A DNA stretch of 64,000 bases from Atherix ibis. Lineage: Eukaryota > Arthropoda > Insecta > Diptera > Athericidae. The position numbers and the translations under genes were made by a program. The DNA lies in NCBI GenBank assembly GCA_958298945.1, contig OY282610.1, positions 51,777,667-51,841,666 on the forward strand, written 5' to 3'. The notes below the pieces were generated by a model. That model had not been told where the DNA came from, made no database searches, and saw only the letters and a list, made by a program, of their open reading frames with translations. Of this stretch, positions 27,879 through 41,016 are shown piece after piece (the first letter of the stretch is position 1; each line of letters opens with the position of its first letter).

Positions 27879-29133
27879 ATGAATTTTTTCTCAAAACCAC
27901 CAACAAAAATTTATCCAGAAAGAATTTTCTCATTCCAGTGAGAATAATATGAATCGGAGAAGCTTTGCCTGAAAGTGCACAATCATACCCCAAACAAACA
28001 TCTCCAAAAAACCACCATTTTCATAGAGAAAAACAAATTTTAAGAGAAAGTGGACTCAGTGTAATAATTGTTGCCTCCTATTTTTTGAGAAAACTGGGTG
28101 CCTGGTGTAAAAATTGGATTTTCGTGAATATTGTCACAAATTTTCGAATTTTTGTGGTTTTTTGCATATCTTTAGGTGGTCAATTTATTTTGTTTTCAGT
28201 AAATAAAAAATTTAATTTTAGGCAATTTTTTTTTAATAGTGCTCACAAAAATTTATTCTGAAAGGATATTCCTTTTTCGATCAGGATAATATGGATCTAG
28301 AAGGCTATGTTAAAGTGTATGTAATGAAACCATGAAACAAATTGCCATTTTTATCCAAAAAAGCAAACCTTATTTTTAAAAAAATACAGCGAACTTTAGG
28401 TATTTTTTTTTAAAACGCCTGGAAAAAATTTTCCTGTAAGGACTTTTTTAGTCCGATCAGGATAATAAGAATAATTATTAGTTTCACATATGTATGCGCA
28501 TTAACATCATTAAACAAATTTTCGAAAAAATTTCCTTTTTCATAGAAAAATAGAAATTTAAAAAAAAATTTAATGATCTTTTGGCAAATTTTTCTCAAAA
28601 CTCCCACCGAAATTTATCGTGACATGTCATTTTCCTTCCAATCATTATACTAAGAGTCATAGAAGATTTGCCTGAAACTGTGCAATGACACCACAAAATA
28701 AATTCTAAAAAATCTTAATTTTTATACAAAAAAAAACGAATTTTAATAAAGAAAACAATTAATTTTATGAATTTTTTCTCAAAATCACCAACAAAAATTT
28801 ATCCAGAAAGGATATTCTCATTCCAATCGAAAAAATATGTAATGGAGCAGCTTTGCCTGAAAGTACGCAATGACACCATAAAAACAATTCTAAAAACCTT
28901 AATTTGTATACAAAAAAAAACGAATTTTAAGAAAGAAAACTATAAATTTTATGAATTTTTTCTCAAAATCACCAACAAAAATTTATCCAGAAAGGATATT
29001 CTCATTCCAATCGAGAAAATATGTATTGGAGAAGCTTTGCCTGAAAGTACGCAATGACACCATAAAAACCGTTCTAAAAACCTTAATTTTTATACAAAAA
29101 AAACGAATTTTAAGAAAGAAAACAATAAATTTT
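27879..29133 (+). repeat. HOR unit 17, 2-S form (1255 bp)
   Basis: Core 27879-28766, then S1 (28767, with aatggagcagc) and an S1/S3 hybrid (28951, tgtattgg in the 5' half and ccgttc with tttatac in the 3' half). INV has ttttgttttcag, shared with units 16 and 20. Confidence 0.91.
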
Positions 29134-31306
29134 ATGAATTTTTTCTCAAAATCACCAACAAAAATTTATCCAGAAAGAATTTTCTCATTCCAATGAGAAT
29201 AATATGAATCGGAGAAGCTTTGCCTGAAAGTGCACAATCATACCTCAAACAAACATCTCCAAAAAACCACCATTTTCATAGAGAAAAACAAATTTTAAGA
29301 GAAAGTGGACTCAGTGTAATAATTGTTGCCTCCTATTTTTTGAGAAAACTGGGTGCCTGGTGTAAAAATTGGATTTTCGTGAATATTGTCACAAATTTTC
29401 GAATTTTTGTAGTTTTTTGCATATCTTTAGGTGGTCAATTTATTTTGCTTTCAGTAAATAAAAAATTTAATTTTAGGCAATTTTTTTTTAATAGTGCTCA
29501 CAAAAATTTATTCTGAAAGGATATTCCTTTTTCGATCAGGATAATATGGATCTAGAAGGCTATGTTAAAGTGTATGTAATGAAACCATGAAACAAATTGC
29601 CATTTTTATCCAAAAAAGCAAACTTTATTTTTAAAAAAATACAGCGAACTTTAGGTATTTTTTTTTAAAACGCCTGGAAAAAAATTTCCTGTAAGGACTT
29701 TTTTAGTCCGATCAGGATAATAAGAATAATTATTAGTTTCACATATGTATGCGCATTAATATCATTAAACAAATTTTCGAAAAAATTCCCTTTTTCATAG
29801 AAAAATAGAAATTTAAAAAAAAATTTAATGATCTTTTGGCAAATTTTTCTCAAAACTCCCACCGAAATTTATCGTGACATGTCATTTTCCTTCCAATCAT
29901 TATACTAAGAGTCATAGAAGATTTGCCTGAAAGTGTGCAATGACACCACAAAATAAATTCTAAAAAACCTTAATTTTTATACAAAAAAAACGAATTTTAA
30001 TTAAGAAAACAATTAATTTTATGAATTTTTTCTCAAAATCACCAACAAAAATTTATCCAGAAAGGAAATTCTCATTTCAATCAAGAAAATATGCATTATA
30101 GAAGCTTTGCCTGAAAGTACGCAATGACACCATTAAAACAATTCTAAAAACCTTAATTTTTATACAAAAAAAATTAATTTTAAGAAAGAAAACCATAAAT
30201 TTTATAAATTTTTTCTCAAAATCACCAACAAAAATTTATCCAGACAGGAAATTCTCATTTCAATCTAGAAAATATGCATTGGAGAAGCTTTGCCTGAAAG
30301 TAAGCAATGACACCATAAAAACAATTCTAAAAACCTTAATTTGTATAAAAAAAAAAACGAATTTTAAGAAAGAAAACTATAAATTTTATGAATTTTTTCT
30401 CAAAATCACCAACAAAAATTTATCCAGAAAGGATATTCTCATTCCAATCGAGAAAATATGTATTGGAGAAGCTTTGCCTGAAAGTACGCAATGACACCAT
30501 AAAAACAATTCTAAAAACCTTAATTTGTATACAAAAAAAAACGAATTTTAAGAAAGAAAACTATAAATTTTATGAATTTTTTCTCAAAATCACCAACAAA
30601 AATTTATCCAGAAAGGATATTCTCATTCCAATCGAGAAAATATGTATTGGAGAAGCTTTGCCTGAAAGTACGCAATGACACCATAAAAACAATTCTAAAA
30701 ACCTTAATTTGTATACAAAAAAAAACGAATTTTAAGAAAGAAAACTATAAATTTTATGAATTTTTTCTCAAAATCACCAACAAAAATTTATCCAGAAAGG
30801 ATATTCTCATTCCAATCGAGAAAATATGTATTGGAGAAGCTTTGCCTGAAAGTACGCAATGACACCATAAAAACAATTCTAAAAACCTTAATTTGTATAC
30901 AAAAAAAAACGAATTTTAGGAAAGAAAACTATAAATTTTATGAATTTTTTCTCAAAATCACCAACAAAAATTTATCCAGAAAGGATATTCTCATTCCAAT
31001 CGATAAAATGTGCAGTGGAAAAGCTTTGCCTAAAAGTACACAATGACACCATAAAAACCGTTCTAAAAACCTTAATTTTTATACAAAAAAAAACGAATTT
31101 TAAGAAAGAAAACAATAAATTTTATGAATTTTTTCTCAAAATCACCAACAAAAATTTATCCAGAAAGGAAATTCTCATTTCAATCAAGACAATATGCATT
31201 GGAGAAGCTTTGCCTGAAAGTACGCAATGATACCATAAAAACAATTCTAAAAACCTTAATTTTTATACAAAAAAAATTAATTTTAAGAAAGAAAACCATA
31301 AATTTA
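29134..31306 (+). repeat. HOR unit 18, 7-S form with S1 amplification (2173 bp)
   Basis: Core 29134-30020. Two S5-type monomers follow, then three nearly identical monomers (S1 at 30388 and 30572, S2-ended at 30756), an odd S3 copy (30940, gataaaatgtgcagtgg) and an S5 (31124). D1 begins ctcaaaatcacc, a S/D1 hybrid. Confidence 0.9.
30388..30571 (+). repeat. Exemplar standard monomer (S1 subtype, 184 bp)
   Basis: This copy is 184 bp: 84 A, 52 T, 28 C and 20 G (about 26% G+C). It holds one HindIII site in ggagaagctttgcc and one perfect 12-bp palindrome, tttgtatacaaa, just before the A-run. Because 184 is not a multiple of 3, neighbouring S1 copies are read in different frames. Losing one A from the A-run gives 183 bp and keeps the frame, which produces the longer spurious reading frames elsewhere. 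The next two monomers (30572 and 30756) match this one closely. Confidence 0.95.
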
Positions 31307-32281
31307 ATGAATTTTTTCTCAAAACCACCAACAAAAATTTATCCAGAAAGAATTTTCTCATTCCAATGAGAATAATATGAATCGGAGAAGCTTTGCCTGA
31401 AAGTGCACAATCATACCCCAAACAAACATCTCCAAAAAACCACCATTTTCATAAAGAAAAACAAATTTTAAGAGAAAGTGGACTCAGTGTAATAATTGTT
31501 GCCTCCTATTTTTTGAGAAAACTGGGTGCCTGGTGTAAAAATTGGATTTTCGTGAATATTGTCACAAATTTTCGAATTTTTGTGGTTTTTTGCATATCTT
31601 TAGGTGGTCAATTTATTTTGCTTTCAGTAAATAAAAAATTTAATTTTAGGCAATTTTTTTTTAATAGTGCTCACAAAAATTTATTCTGAAAGGATATTCC
31701 TTTTTCGATCAGGATAATATGGATCTAGAAGGCTATGTTAAAGTGTATGTAATGAAACCATGAAACAAATTGCCATTTTTATCCAAAAAAGCAAACTTTA
31801 TTTTTAAAAAAATACAGCGAACTGTAGGTATTTTTTTTTAAAACGCCTGGAAAAAATTTTCCTGTAAGGACTTTTTTAGTCCGATCAGGATAATAAGAAT
31901 AATTATTAGTTTCACATATGTATGCGCATTAACATCTTTAAACAAATTTTCGAAAAAAATTCTTTTTTCATAGAAAAATAGAAATTTAAAAAAAAATTTA
32001 ATGATCTTTTGGCAAATTTTTCTCAAAACTCCCACCGAAATTTATCGTGACATGTCATTTTGCTTCCAATCATTATATTAAGAGTCATAGAAGGTTTGCC
32101 TGAAAGTGTGCAATGACACCACAAAATAAATTCTAAAAAACCTTAATTTTTATACAAAAAAAACGAATTTTAATAAAGAAAACAATTAATTTTATGAATT
32201 TTTTCTCAAAATCACCAACAAAAATTTATCCAGAAAGGATATTCTCATTCCAATCGAGAAAATAAGAAAACCATAAATTTT
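31307..32281 (+). repeat. HOR unit 19, truncated-S form (975 bp)
   Basis: Core 31307-32193 is followed by only 88 bp of an S monomer. The monomer runs to cgagaaaata and then jumps to agaaaaccataaat, losing about 95 bp. D4 carries cattttgcttcc. The same junction and D4 marker recur in unit 21. Confidence 0.93.
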
Positions 32282-33718
32282 ATGAATTTTTTCTCAAAAC
32301 CACCAACAAAAATTTATCCAGAAAGAATTTTCTCATTCCAATGAGAATAATATGAATCGGAGAAGCTTTGCCTGAAAGTGCACAATCATACCCCAAACAA
32401 ACATCTCCAAAAAACCACCATTTTCATAGAGAAAAACAAATTTTAAGAGAAAGTGGACTCAGTGTAATAATTGTTGCCTCCTATTTTTTGAGAAAACTGG
32501 GTGCCTGGTGTAAAAATTGGATTTTCGTGAATATTGTCACAAATTTTCGAATTTTTGTGGTTTTTTGCATATCTTTAGGTGGTCAATTTATTTTGTTTTC
32601 AGTAAATAAAAAATTTAATTTTAGGCAATTTTTTTTTAATAGTGCTCACAAAAATTTATTCTGAAAGGATATTCCTTTTTCGACCAGGATAATATGGATC
32701 TAGAAGGCTATGTTAAAGTGTATGTAATGAAACCATGAAACAAATTGCCATTTTTATCCAAAAAAGCAAACTTTATTTTTAAAAAAATACAGCGAACTTT
32801 AGGTATTTTTTTTTAAAACGCCTGGAAAAAATTTTCCTGTAAGGACTTTTTTAGTCCGATCAGGATAATAAGAATAATTATTAGTTTCACATATGTATGC
32901 GCATTAACATCATTAAACAAATTTTCGAAAAAATTTCCTTTTTCATAGAAAAATAGAAATTTAAAAAAAAATTTAATGATCTTTTGGCAAATTTTTCTCA
33001 AAACTCCCACCGAAATTTATCGTGACATGTCATTTTCATTCCAATCATTATACTAAGAGTCATAGAAGATTTGCCTGAAAGTGTGCAATGACACCACAAA
33101 ATAAATTCTAAAAAACCTTAATTTTTTTACAAAAAAAACGAATTTTAATAAAGAAAACAATTAATTTTATGAATTTTTTCTCAAAATCACCAACAAAAAT
33201 TTATCCAGAAAGGATATTCTCATTCCAATCGAGAAAATATGTATTGGAGAAGCTTTGCCTGAAAGTACGCAATGACACCATAAAAACAATTCTAAAAACC
33301 TTAATTTGTATACAAAAAAAAACGAATTTTAAGAAAGAAAACTATAAATTTTATGAATTTTTTCTCAAAATCACCAACAAAAATTTATCCAGAAAGGATA
33401 TTCTCATTCCAATCGAGAAAATATGTATTGGAGAAGCTTTGCCTGAAAGTACGCAATGACACCATAAAAACCGTTCTAAAAACCTTAATTTTTATACAAA
33501 AAAAACGAATTTTAAGAAAGAAAACAATAAATTTTATGAATTTTTTCTCAAAATCACTAACAAAAATTTATCCAAAAAGGAAATTCTCATTTCAATCAAG
33601 AAAATATGCATTGGAGAAGCTTTGCCTGAAAGTACGCAATGACACCATAAAAACAATTCTAAAAACCTTAATTTTTATACAAAAAAAATTAATTTTAAGA
33701 AAGAAAACCATAAATTTT
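32282..33718 (+). repeat. HOR unit 20, 3-S form (1437 bp)
   Basis: Core 32282-33168, then S1 (33169), an S1/S3 hybrid (33353, like unit 17) and S5 (33537, with atccaaaaaggaaattc). D2 has tcgaccagg. Confidence 0.91.
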
Positions 33719-34693
33719 ATGAATTTTTTCTCAAAACCACCAACAAAAATTTATCCAGAAAGAATTTTCTCATTCCAATGAGAATAATATGAATCGGAGA
33801 AGCTTTGCCTGAAAGTGCACAATCATACCCCAAACAAACATCTCCAAAAAACCACCATTTTCATAGAGAAAAACAAATTTTAAGAGAAAGTGGACTCAGT
33901 GTAATAATTGTTGCCTCCTATTTTTTGAGAAAACTGGGTGCCTGGTGTAAAAATTGGATTTTCGTGAATATTGTCACAAATTTTAAAATTTTTGTGGTTT
34001 TTTGCATATCTTTAGGTGGTCAATTTATTTTGCTTTCAGTAAATAAAAAATTTAATTTTAGGCAATTTTTTTTTAATAGTGCTCACAAAAATTTATTCTG
34101 AAAGGATATTCCTTTTTCGATTAGGATAATATGGATCTAGAAGGCTATGTTAAAGTGTATGTAATGAAACCATGAAACAAATTGCCATTTTTATCCAAAA
34201 AAGCAAACTTTATTTTTAAAAAAATACAGCGAACTTTAGGTATTTTTTTTTAAAACGCCTGGAAAAAATTTTCCTGTAAGGACTTTTTTAGTCCGATCAG
34301 GATAATAAGAATAATTATTAGTTTCACATATGTATGCGCATTAACATCATTTAACAAATTTTCGAAAAAATTTCTTTTTTCATAGAAAAATAGAAATTTA
34401 AAAAAAAAATTAATGATCTTTTGGCAAATTTTTCTCAAAACTCCCACCGAAATTTATCGTGACATGTCATTTTGCTTTCAATCATTATATTAAGAGTCAT
34501 AGAAGGTTTGCCTGAAAGTGTGCAATGACACCACAAAATAAATTCTAAAAAACCTTAATTTTTATACAAAAAAAACGAATTTTAATAAAGAAAACAATTA
34601 ATTTTATGAATTTTTTCTCAAAATTACCAACAAAAATTTATCCAGAAAGGATATTCTCATTCCAATCGAGAAAATAAGAAAACCATAAATTTT
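33719..34693 (+). repeat. HOR unit 21, truncated-S form (975 bp)
   Basis: It has the same 88-bp truncated S and junction as unit 19 (S part 34606-34693), and the same D4 cattttgct and D3 tttcttttttcatag variants. Units 19 and 21 are therefore copies 2412 bp apart. Private: cacaaattttaaaattt in INV and gaaattaccaac style changes in S. Confidence 0.93.
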
Positions 34694-36314
34694 ATGAATT
34701 TTTTCTCAAAACCACCAACAAAAATTTATCCAGAAAGAATTTTCTCATTCCAATGAGAATAATATGAATCGGAGAAGCTTTGCCTGAAAGTGCACAATCA
34801 TACCCCAAACAAACATCTCCAAAAAACCACCATTTTCATAGAGAAAAACAAATTTTAAGAGAAAGTGGACTCAGTGTAATAATTGTTGCCTCCTATTTTT
34901 TGAGAAAACTGGGTGCCTGGTGTAAAAATTGGATTTTCGTGAATATTGTCACAAATTTTCGAATTTTTGTAGTTTTTTGCATATCTTTAGGTGGTCAATT
35001 TATTTTGCTTTCAGTAAATAAAAAATTTAATTTTAGGCAATTTTTTTTTAATAGTGCTCACAAAAATTTATTCTGAAAGGATATTCCTTTTTCGATCAGG
35101 ATAATATGGATCTAGAAGGCTATGTTAAAGTGTATGTAATGAAACCATTAAACAAATTGCCATTTTTATCCAAAAAAGCAAACTTTATTTTTAAAAAAAT
35201 ACAGCGAACTTTAGGTATTTTTTTTTAAAACGCCTGGAAAAAATTTTCCTGTAAGGACTTTTTTAGTCCGATCAGGATAATAAGAATAATTATTAGTTTC
35301 TTATATATATGCGCATTAACATCATTAAACAAATTTTCGAAAAAATTCCCTTTTTCATAGCAAAATAGAAATTTAAAAAAAAATTTAATGATCTTTTGGC
35401 AAATTTTTCTCAAAACTCCCACCGAAATTTATCGTGACATGTTATTTTCCTTCCAATCATTATACTAAGAGTCATAGAAGGTTTGCCTGAAAGTGTGCAA
35501 TGACACCACAAAATAAATTCTAAAAAACCTTAATTTTTATACAAAAACAACGAATTTTAATAAAGAAAACAATTAATTTTATGAATTTTTTCTCAAAATC
35601 ACCAACAAAAATTTATCCAGAAAGGATATTCTCATTCCAATCGAAAAAATATGTATTGGAGAAGCTTTGCCTAAAAGTACGCAATGACACCATAAAAACA
35701 ATTCTAAAAACCTTAATTTGTATACAAAAAAAAACGAATTTTAAGAAAGAAAACTATAAATTTTATGAATTTTTTCTCAAAATCACCAACAAAAATTTAT
35801 CCAGAAAGGATATTCTCATTCCAATCGAGAAAATATGTATTGGAGAAGCTTTGCCTGAAAGTACGCAATGAAACCATAAAAACAATTCTAAAACCCTTAA
35901 TTTGTATACAAAAAAAAACGAATTTTAGGAAAGAAAACTATAAATTCTATGAATTTTTTCTCAAAATCACCAACAAAAATTTATCCAGAAAGGATATTCT
36001 CATTCCGATCGATAAAATATGCATTGGAAAAGCTTTGCCTAAAAGTACACAATGACACCATAAAAACCGTTCTAAAAACCTTAATTTTTATACAAAAAAA
36101 ACGAATTTTAAGAAAAAAAACAATAAATTTTATGAATTTTTTCTCAAAATCACCAACAAAAATTTATCCAGAAAGGAAATTCTCATTTCAATCAAGAAAA
36201 GATGCATTGGAGAAGCTTTGCCTGAAAGTACGCAATGACACCATAAAAACAATTCTAAAAACCTTAATTTTTATACAAAAAAAATGAATTTTAAGAAAGA
36301 AAACCATAAATTTA
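34694..36314 (+). repeat. HOR unit 22, 4-S form (1621 bp)
   Basis: Core 34694-35580, then S1, S2 (35765, gaaaccataaa and aaacccttaat), an S3-like copy (35949, gatcgataaaatatgc and gtacacaatg) and S5. D3 has gtttcttatatatatgcgc, which breaks the acatatgt dyad. Confidence 0.91.
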
Positions 36315-37410
36315 ATGAATTTTTTCTCAAAACCACCAACAAAAATTTATCCAGAAAGAATTTTCTCATTCCAATGAGAATAATATGAATCGGAGAAGCT
36401 TTGCCTGAAAGTGCACAATCATACCTCAAACAAACATCTCCAAAAAACCACCATTTTCATAGAGAAAAACAAATTTTAAGAGAAAGTGGACTCAGTGTAA
36501 TAATTGTTGCCTCCTATTTTTTTAGAAAACTGGGTGCCTGGTGTAAAAATTGGATTTTCGTGAATATTGTCACAAATTTTCGAATTTTTGTAGTTTTTTG
36601 CATATCTTTAGGTGGTCAATTTATTTTGCTTTCAGTAAATAAAAAATTTAATTTTAGGCAATTTTTTTTTAATAGTGCTCACAAAAATTTATTCTGAAAG
36701 GATATTCCTTTTTCGATGTCATTTTCCTTCCAATCATTATATTAAGAGTCATAGAAGGTTTGCCTGAAAGTGTGCAATGGCACCACAAAATAAATTCTAA
36801 AAAACCTTAATTTTTATACAAAAAAAACGAATTTTAATAAAGAAAACAATTAATTTTATGAATTTTTTCTCAAAATCACCAACAAAAATTTATCCAGAAA
36901 GGATATTCTCATTCCAATCGAGAAAATATGTATTGGAGAAGCTTTGCCTGAAAGTACGCAATGACACCATAAAAACAATTCTAAAAACCTTAATTTGTAT
37001 ACAAAAAAAAACGAATTTTAGGAAAGAAAACTATAAATTTTATGAATTTTTTCTCAAAATCACCAACAAAAATTTATCCAGAAAGGATATTCTCATTCCA
37101 ATCGAGAAAATATGCATTGGAAAAGCTTTGCCTAAAAGTACGCAATAACACCATAAAAAACCGTTCAAAAAACCTTAATTTTTATACAAAAAAAAACGAA
37201 TTTTAAGAAAGAAAACAATAAATTTTATGAATTTTTTCTCAAAATCACCAACAAAAATTTATCCAAAAAGGAAATTCTCATTTCAATCAAGAAAATATGC
37301 ATTGGAGAAGCTTTGCCTGAAAGTACGCAGTGACACCATAAAAACAATTCTAAAAACCTTAATTTTTATACAAAAAAAAATTAATTTTAAGAAAGAAAAC
37401 AATAAATTTT
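36315..37410 (+). repeat. HOR unit 23, internally deleted core (1096 bp)
   Basis: The core is cut short. D2 runs to cctttttcgat near 36717 and continues as gtcattttcc of D4. About 344 bp (most of D2, all of D3 and the start of D4) are missing, with at as possible microhomology. Three monomers follow: S2 type (36858), S3-like (37042) and S5 (37227). Confidence 0.92.
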
Positions 37411-39395
37411 ATGAATTTTTTCTCAAAACCACCAACAAAAATTTATCCAGAAAGAATTTTCTCATTCCAATGAGAATAATATGAATCGGAGAAGCTTTGC
37501 CTGAAAGTATATAATCATACCCCAAACAAACATCTCCAAAAAACCACCATTTTCATAGAGAAAAACAAATTTTAAGAGAAAGTGGACTCAGTGTAATAAT
37601 TGTTGCCTCCTATTTTTTGAGAAAACTGGGTGCCTGGTGTAAAAATTGGATTTTCGTGAATATTGTCACAAATTTTCGAATTTTTGTAGTTTTTTGCATA
37701 TCTTTAGGTGGTCAATTTATTTTGCTTTCAGTAAATAAAAAATTTAATTTTAGGCAATTTTTTTTTAATAGTGCTCACAAAAATTTATTCTGAAAGGATA
37801 TTCCTTTTTCGATCAGGATAATATGGATCTAGAAGGCTATGTTAAAGTGTATGTAATGAAACCATGAAACAAATTGTTATTTTTATCCAAAAAAGCAAAC
37901 TTTATTTTTAAAAAAATACAGCGAACTTTAGGTATTTTTTTTTAAAACGCCTGGAAAAATTTTTCCTGTAAGGACTTTTTTAGTCCGATCAGGATAATAA
38001 GAATAATTATTAGTTTCATATATGTATGCGCATTAACATCATTAAACAAATTTTCTAAAAAATTCCCTTTTTCATAGAAAAATAGAAATTTAAAAAAAAA
38101 TTTAATGATCTTTTGGCAAATTTTTCTCAAAACTCCCACCGAAATTTATCGTGACATGTCATTTTCCTTCCAATCATTATACTAAGAGTCATAGAAGATT
38201 TGCCTGAAAGTGTGCAATGACACCACAAAATAAATTCTAAAAAACCTTAATTTTTATACAAAAAAAACGAATTTTAATAAAGAAAACAATTAATTTTATG
38301 CATTTTTTCTCAAAATCACCAACAAAAATTTATCCAGAAAGGATATTCTCATTCCAATCGAGAAAATATGCATTAAAGAATCTTTGCCTAAAAGTACGCA
38401 ATGACACCATAAAAATCGTTCTAAAAACCTTAACTTTTATACAAAAAAAAATGAATTTTAAGAAAGAAAACAATAAATTTTATGAATTTTTTCTCAAAAT
38501 CACCAACAAAAATTATCCAGAAAGGAAATTCTCATTTCAATCAAGAAAATATACATTGGAGAAGCTTTGCCTGAAAGTACGCAATGACACCATAAAAACA
38601 ATTCTAAAAACCTTAATTTTTATACAAAAAAAATGAATTTTAAGAAAGAAAACCATAAATTTTATGAATTTTTTCTCAAAATCACCAACAAAAATTTATC
38701 CAGAAAGGAAATTCTCATTTCAATCAAGAAAATATACATTGAAGAAGCTTTGCCTGAAAGTACGCAATGACACCATAAAAACAATTCTAAAAACCTTAAT
38801 TTTTATACAAAAAAAATGAATTTTAAGAAAGAAAACCATAAATTTTATGAATTTTTTCTCAAAACCACCAACAAAAATTTATCCAGAAAGGATATTCTCA
38901 TTCCAATCGAGAAAATATGCATTGAAGAAGCTTTGCCTAAAAGTACGCAATGACACCATAAAAACCGTTCTAAAAACCTTAATTTTTATACAAAAAAAAA
39001 TGAATTTTAAGAAAGAAAACAATAAATTTTATGAATTTTTTCTCAAAATCACCAACAAAAATTTATCCAGAAAGGAAATTCTCATTTCAATCAAGAAAAT
39101 ATACATTGGAGAAGCTTTACCTGAAAGTACGCAATGACACCATAAAAACAATTCTAAAAACCTTAATTTTTATACAAAAAAAATGAATTTTAAGAAAGAA
39201 AACCATAAATTTTATGAATTTTTTCTCAAAATCACCAACAAAAATTTATCCAGAAAGGAAATTCTCATTTTAATCAAGAAAATATGCATTGGAGAAGCTT
39301 TGCCTGAAAGTACGCAATGACACCATAAAAACAATTCTAAAAACCTTAATTTTTATACAAAAAAATGAATTTTAAGAAAGAAAACCATAAATTTT
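37411..39395 (+). repeat. HOR unit 24, 6-S form rich in S5 (1985 bp)
   Basis: D1 has gaaagtatataatc. Six monomers follow from 38298: an S3-like copy (tgcattaaagaatc, aaaatcgttc), an S5 with a 1-bp deletion (aaaaattatcc), another S5, a D1/S hybrid (38847) and two more S5. The whole unit recurs as unit 26, 3606 bp downstream. Confidence 0.92.
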
Positions 39396-41016
39396 ATGAA
39401 TTTTTTCTCAAAACCACCAACAAAAATTTATCCAGAAAGAATTTTCTCATTCCAATGAGAATAATATGAATTGGAGAAGCTTTGCCTGAAAGTGCACAAT
39501 CATACCCCAAACAAACATCTCCAAAAAACCACCATTTTCATAGAGAAAAACAAATTTTAAGAGAAAGTGGACTCAGTGTAATAATTGTTGCCTCCTATTT
39601 TTTGAGAAAACTGGGTGCCTGGTGTAAAAATTGGATTTTCGTGAATATTTTCACAAATTTTCGAATTTTTGTGGTTTTTTGCATATCTTTAGGTGGTCAA
39701 TTTATTTTGCTTTCAGTAAATAAAAAATTTAATTTTAGGCAATTTTTTTTAATAGTGCTCACAAAAATTTATTCTGAAAGGATATTCCTTTTTCGATCAG
39801 GATAATATGGATCTAGAAGGCTATGTTAAAGTGTATGTAATGAAACTATGAAACAAATTGCCATTTTTATCCAAAAAAGCAAACTTTATTTTTAAAAAAA
39901 TACAGCGAACTTTAGGTATTTTTTTTTAAAACGCCTGGAAAAAATTTTCCTGTAAGGACTTTTTTAGTCCGATCAGGATAATAAGAATAATTATTAGTTT
40001 CACATATGTATGCGCATTAACATCATTAAACAAATTTTCGAAAAAATTTCTTTTTTCATAGAAAAATAGAAATTTAAAAAAAAATTTAATGATCTTTTGG
40101 CAAATTTTTCTCAAAACTCCCACCGAAATTTATCGTGACATGTCATTTTCCTTCCAATCATTATATTAAGAGTCATAGAAGGTTTGCCTGAAAGTGTGCA
40201 ATGACACCACAAAATAAATTCTAAAAAACCTTAATTTTTATACAAAAAAAACGAATTTTAATAAAGAAAACAATTAATTTTATGAATTTTTTCTCAAAAT
40301 CACCAACAAAAATTTATCCAGAAAGGATATTCTCATTCCAATCGAGAAAATATGTATTGGAGAAGCTTTGCCTGAAAGTACGCAATGACACCATAAAAAC
40401 AATTCTAAAAACCTTAATTTGTATACAAAAAAAAACGAATTTTAAGAAAGAAAACTATAAATTTTATGAATTTTTTCTCAAAATCACCAACAAAAATTTA
40501 TCCAGAAAGGATATTCTCATTCCAATCGAGAAAATATGTATTGGAGAAGCTTTGCCTAAAAGTACGCAATGACACCATAAAAACCATTCTAAAAACCTTA
40601 ATTTGTATACAAAAAAAACGAATTTTAAGAAAGAAAACCATAAATTTTATGAATTTTTTCTCAAAATCACCAACAAAAATTTATCCAGAAAGGATATTCT
40701 CATTCCAATCGAGAAAATATGCATTGGAAAAGCTTTGCCTAAAAGTACGCAATAACACCATAAAAACCGTTCAAAAAACCTTAATTTTTATACAAAAAAA
40801 AACCAATTTTAAGAAAGAAAACAATAAATTTTATGAATTTTTTCTCAAAATCACCAACAAAAATTTATCCAAAAAGGAAATTCTCATTTCAATCAAGAAA
40901 ATATGCATTGGAGAAGCTTTGCCTGAAAGTACGCAATGACACCATAAAAACAATTCTAAAAACCTTAATTTTTATACAAAAAAAAATTAATTTTAAGAAA
41001 GAAAACAATAAATTTT
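39396..41016 (+). repeat. HOR unit 25, 4-S form (1621 bp)
   Basis: Core 39396-40281 with D1 gaattgg and INV gaatattttcac. Four monomers follow: S1 (40282), S1/S3 hybrid (40466, ccattc), S3-like (about 40649, caataacacc) and S5 (40833). The T-run before aatagtg is one base short. The boundary between the two 3606-bp duplicate copies lies near 40649. Confidence 0.91.
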
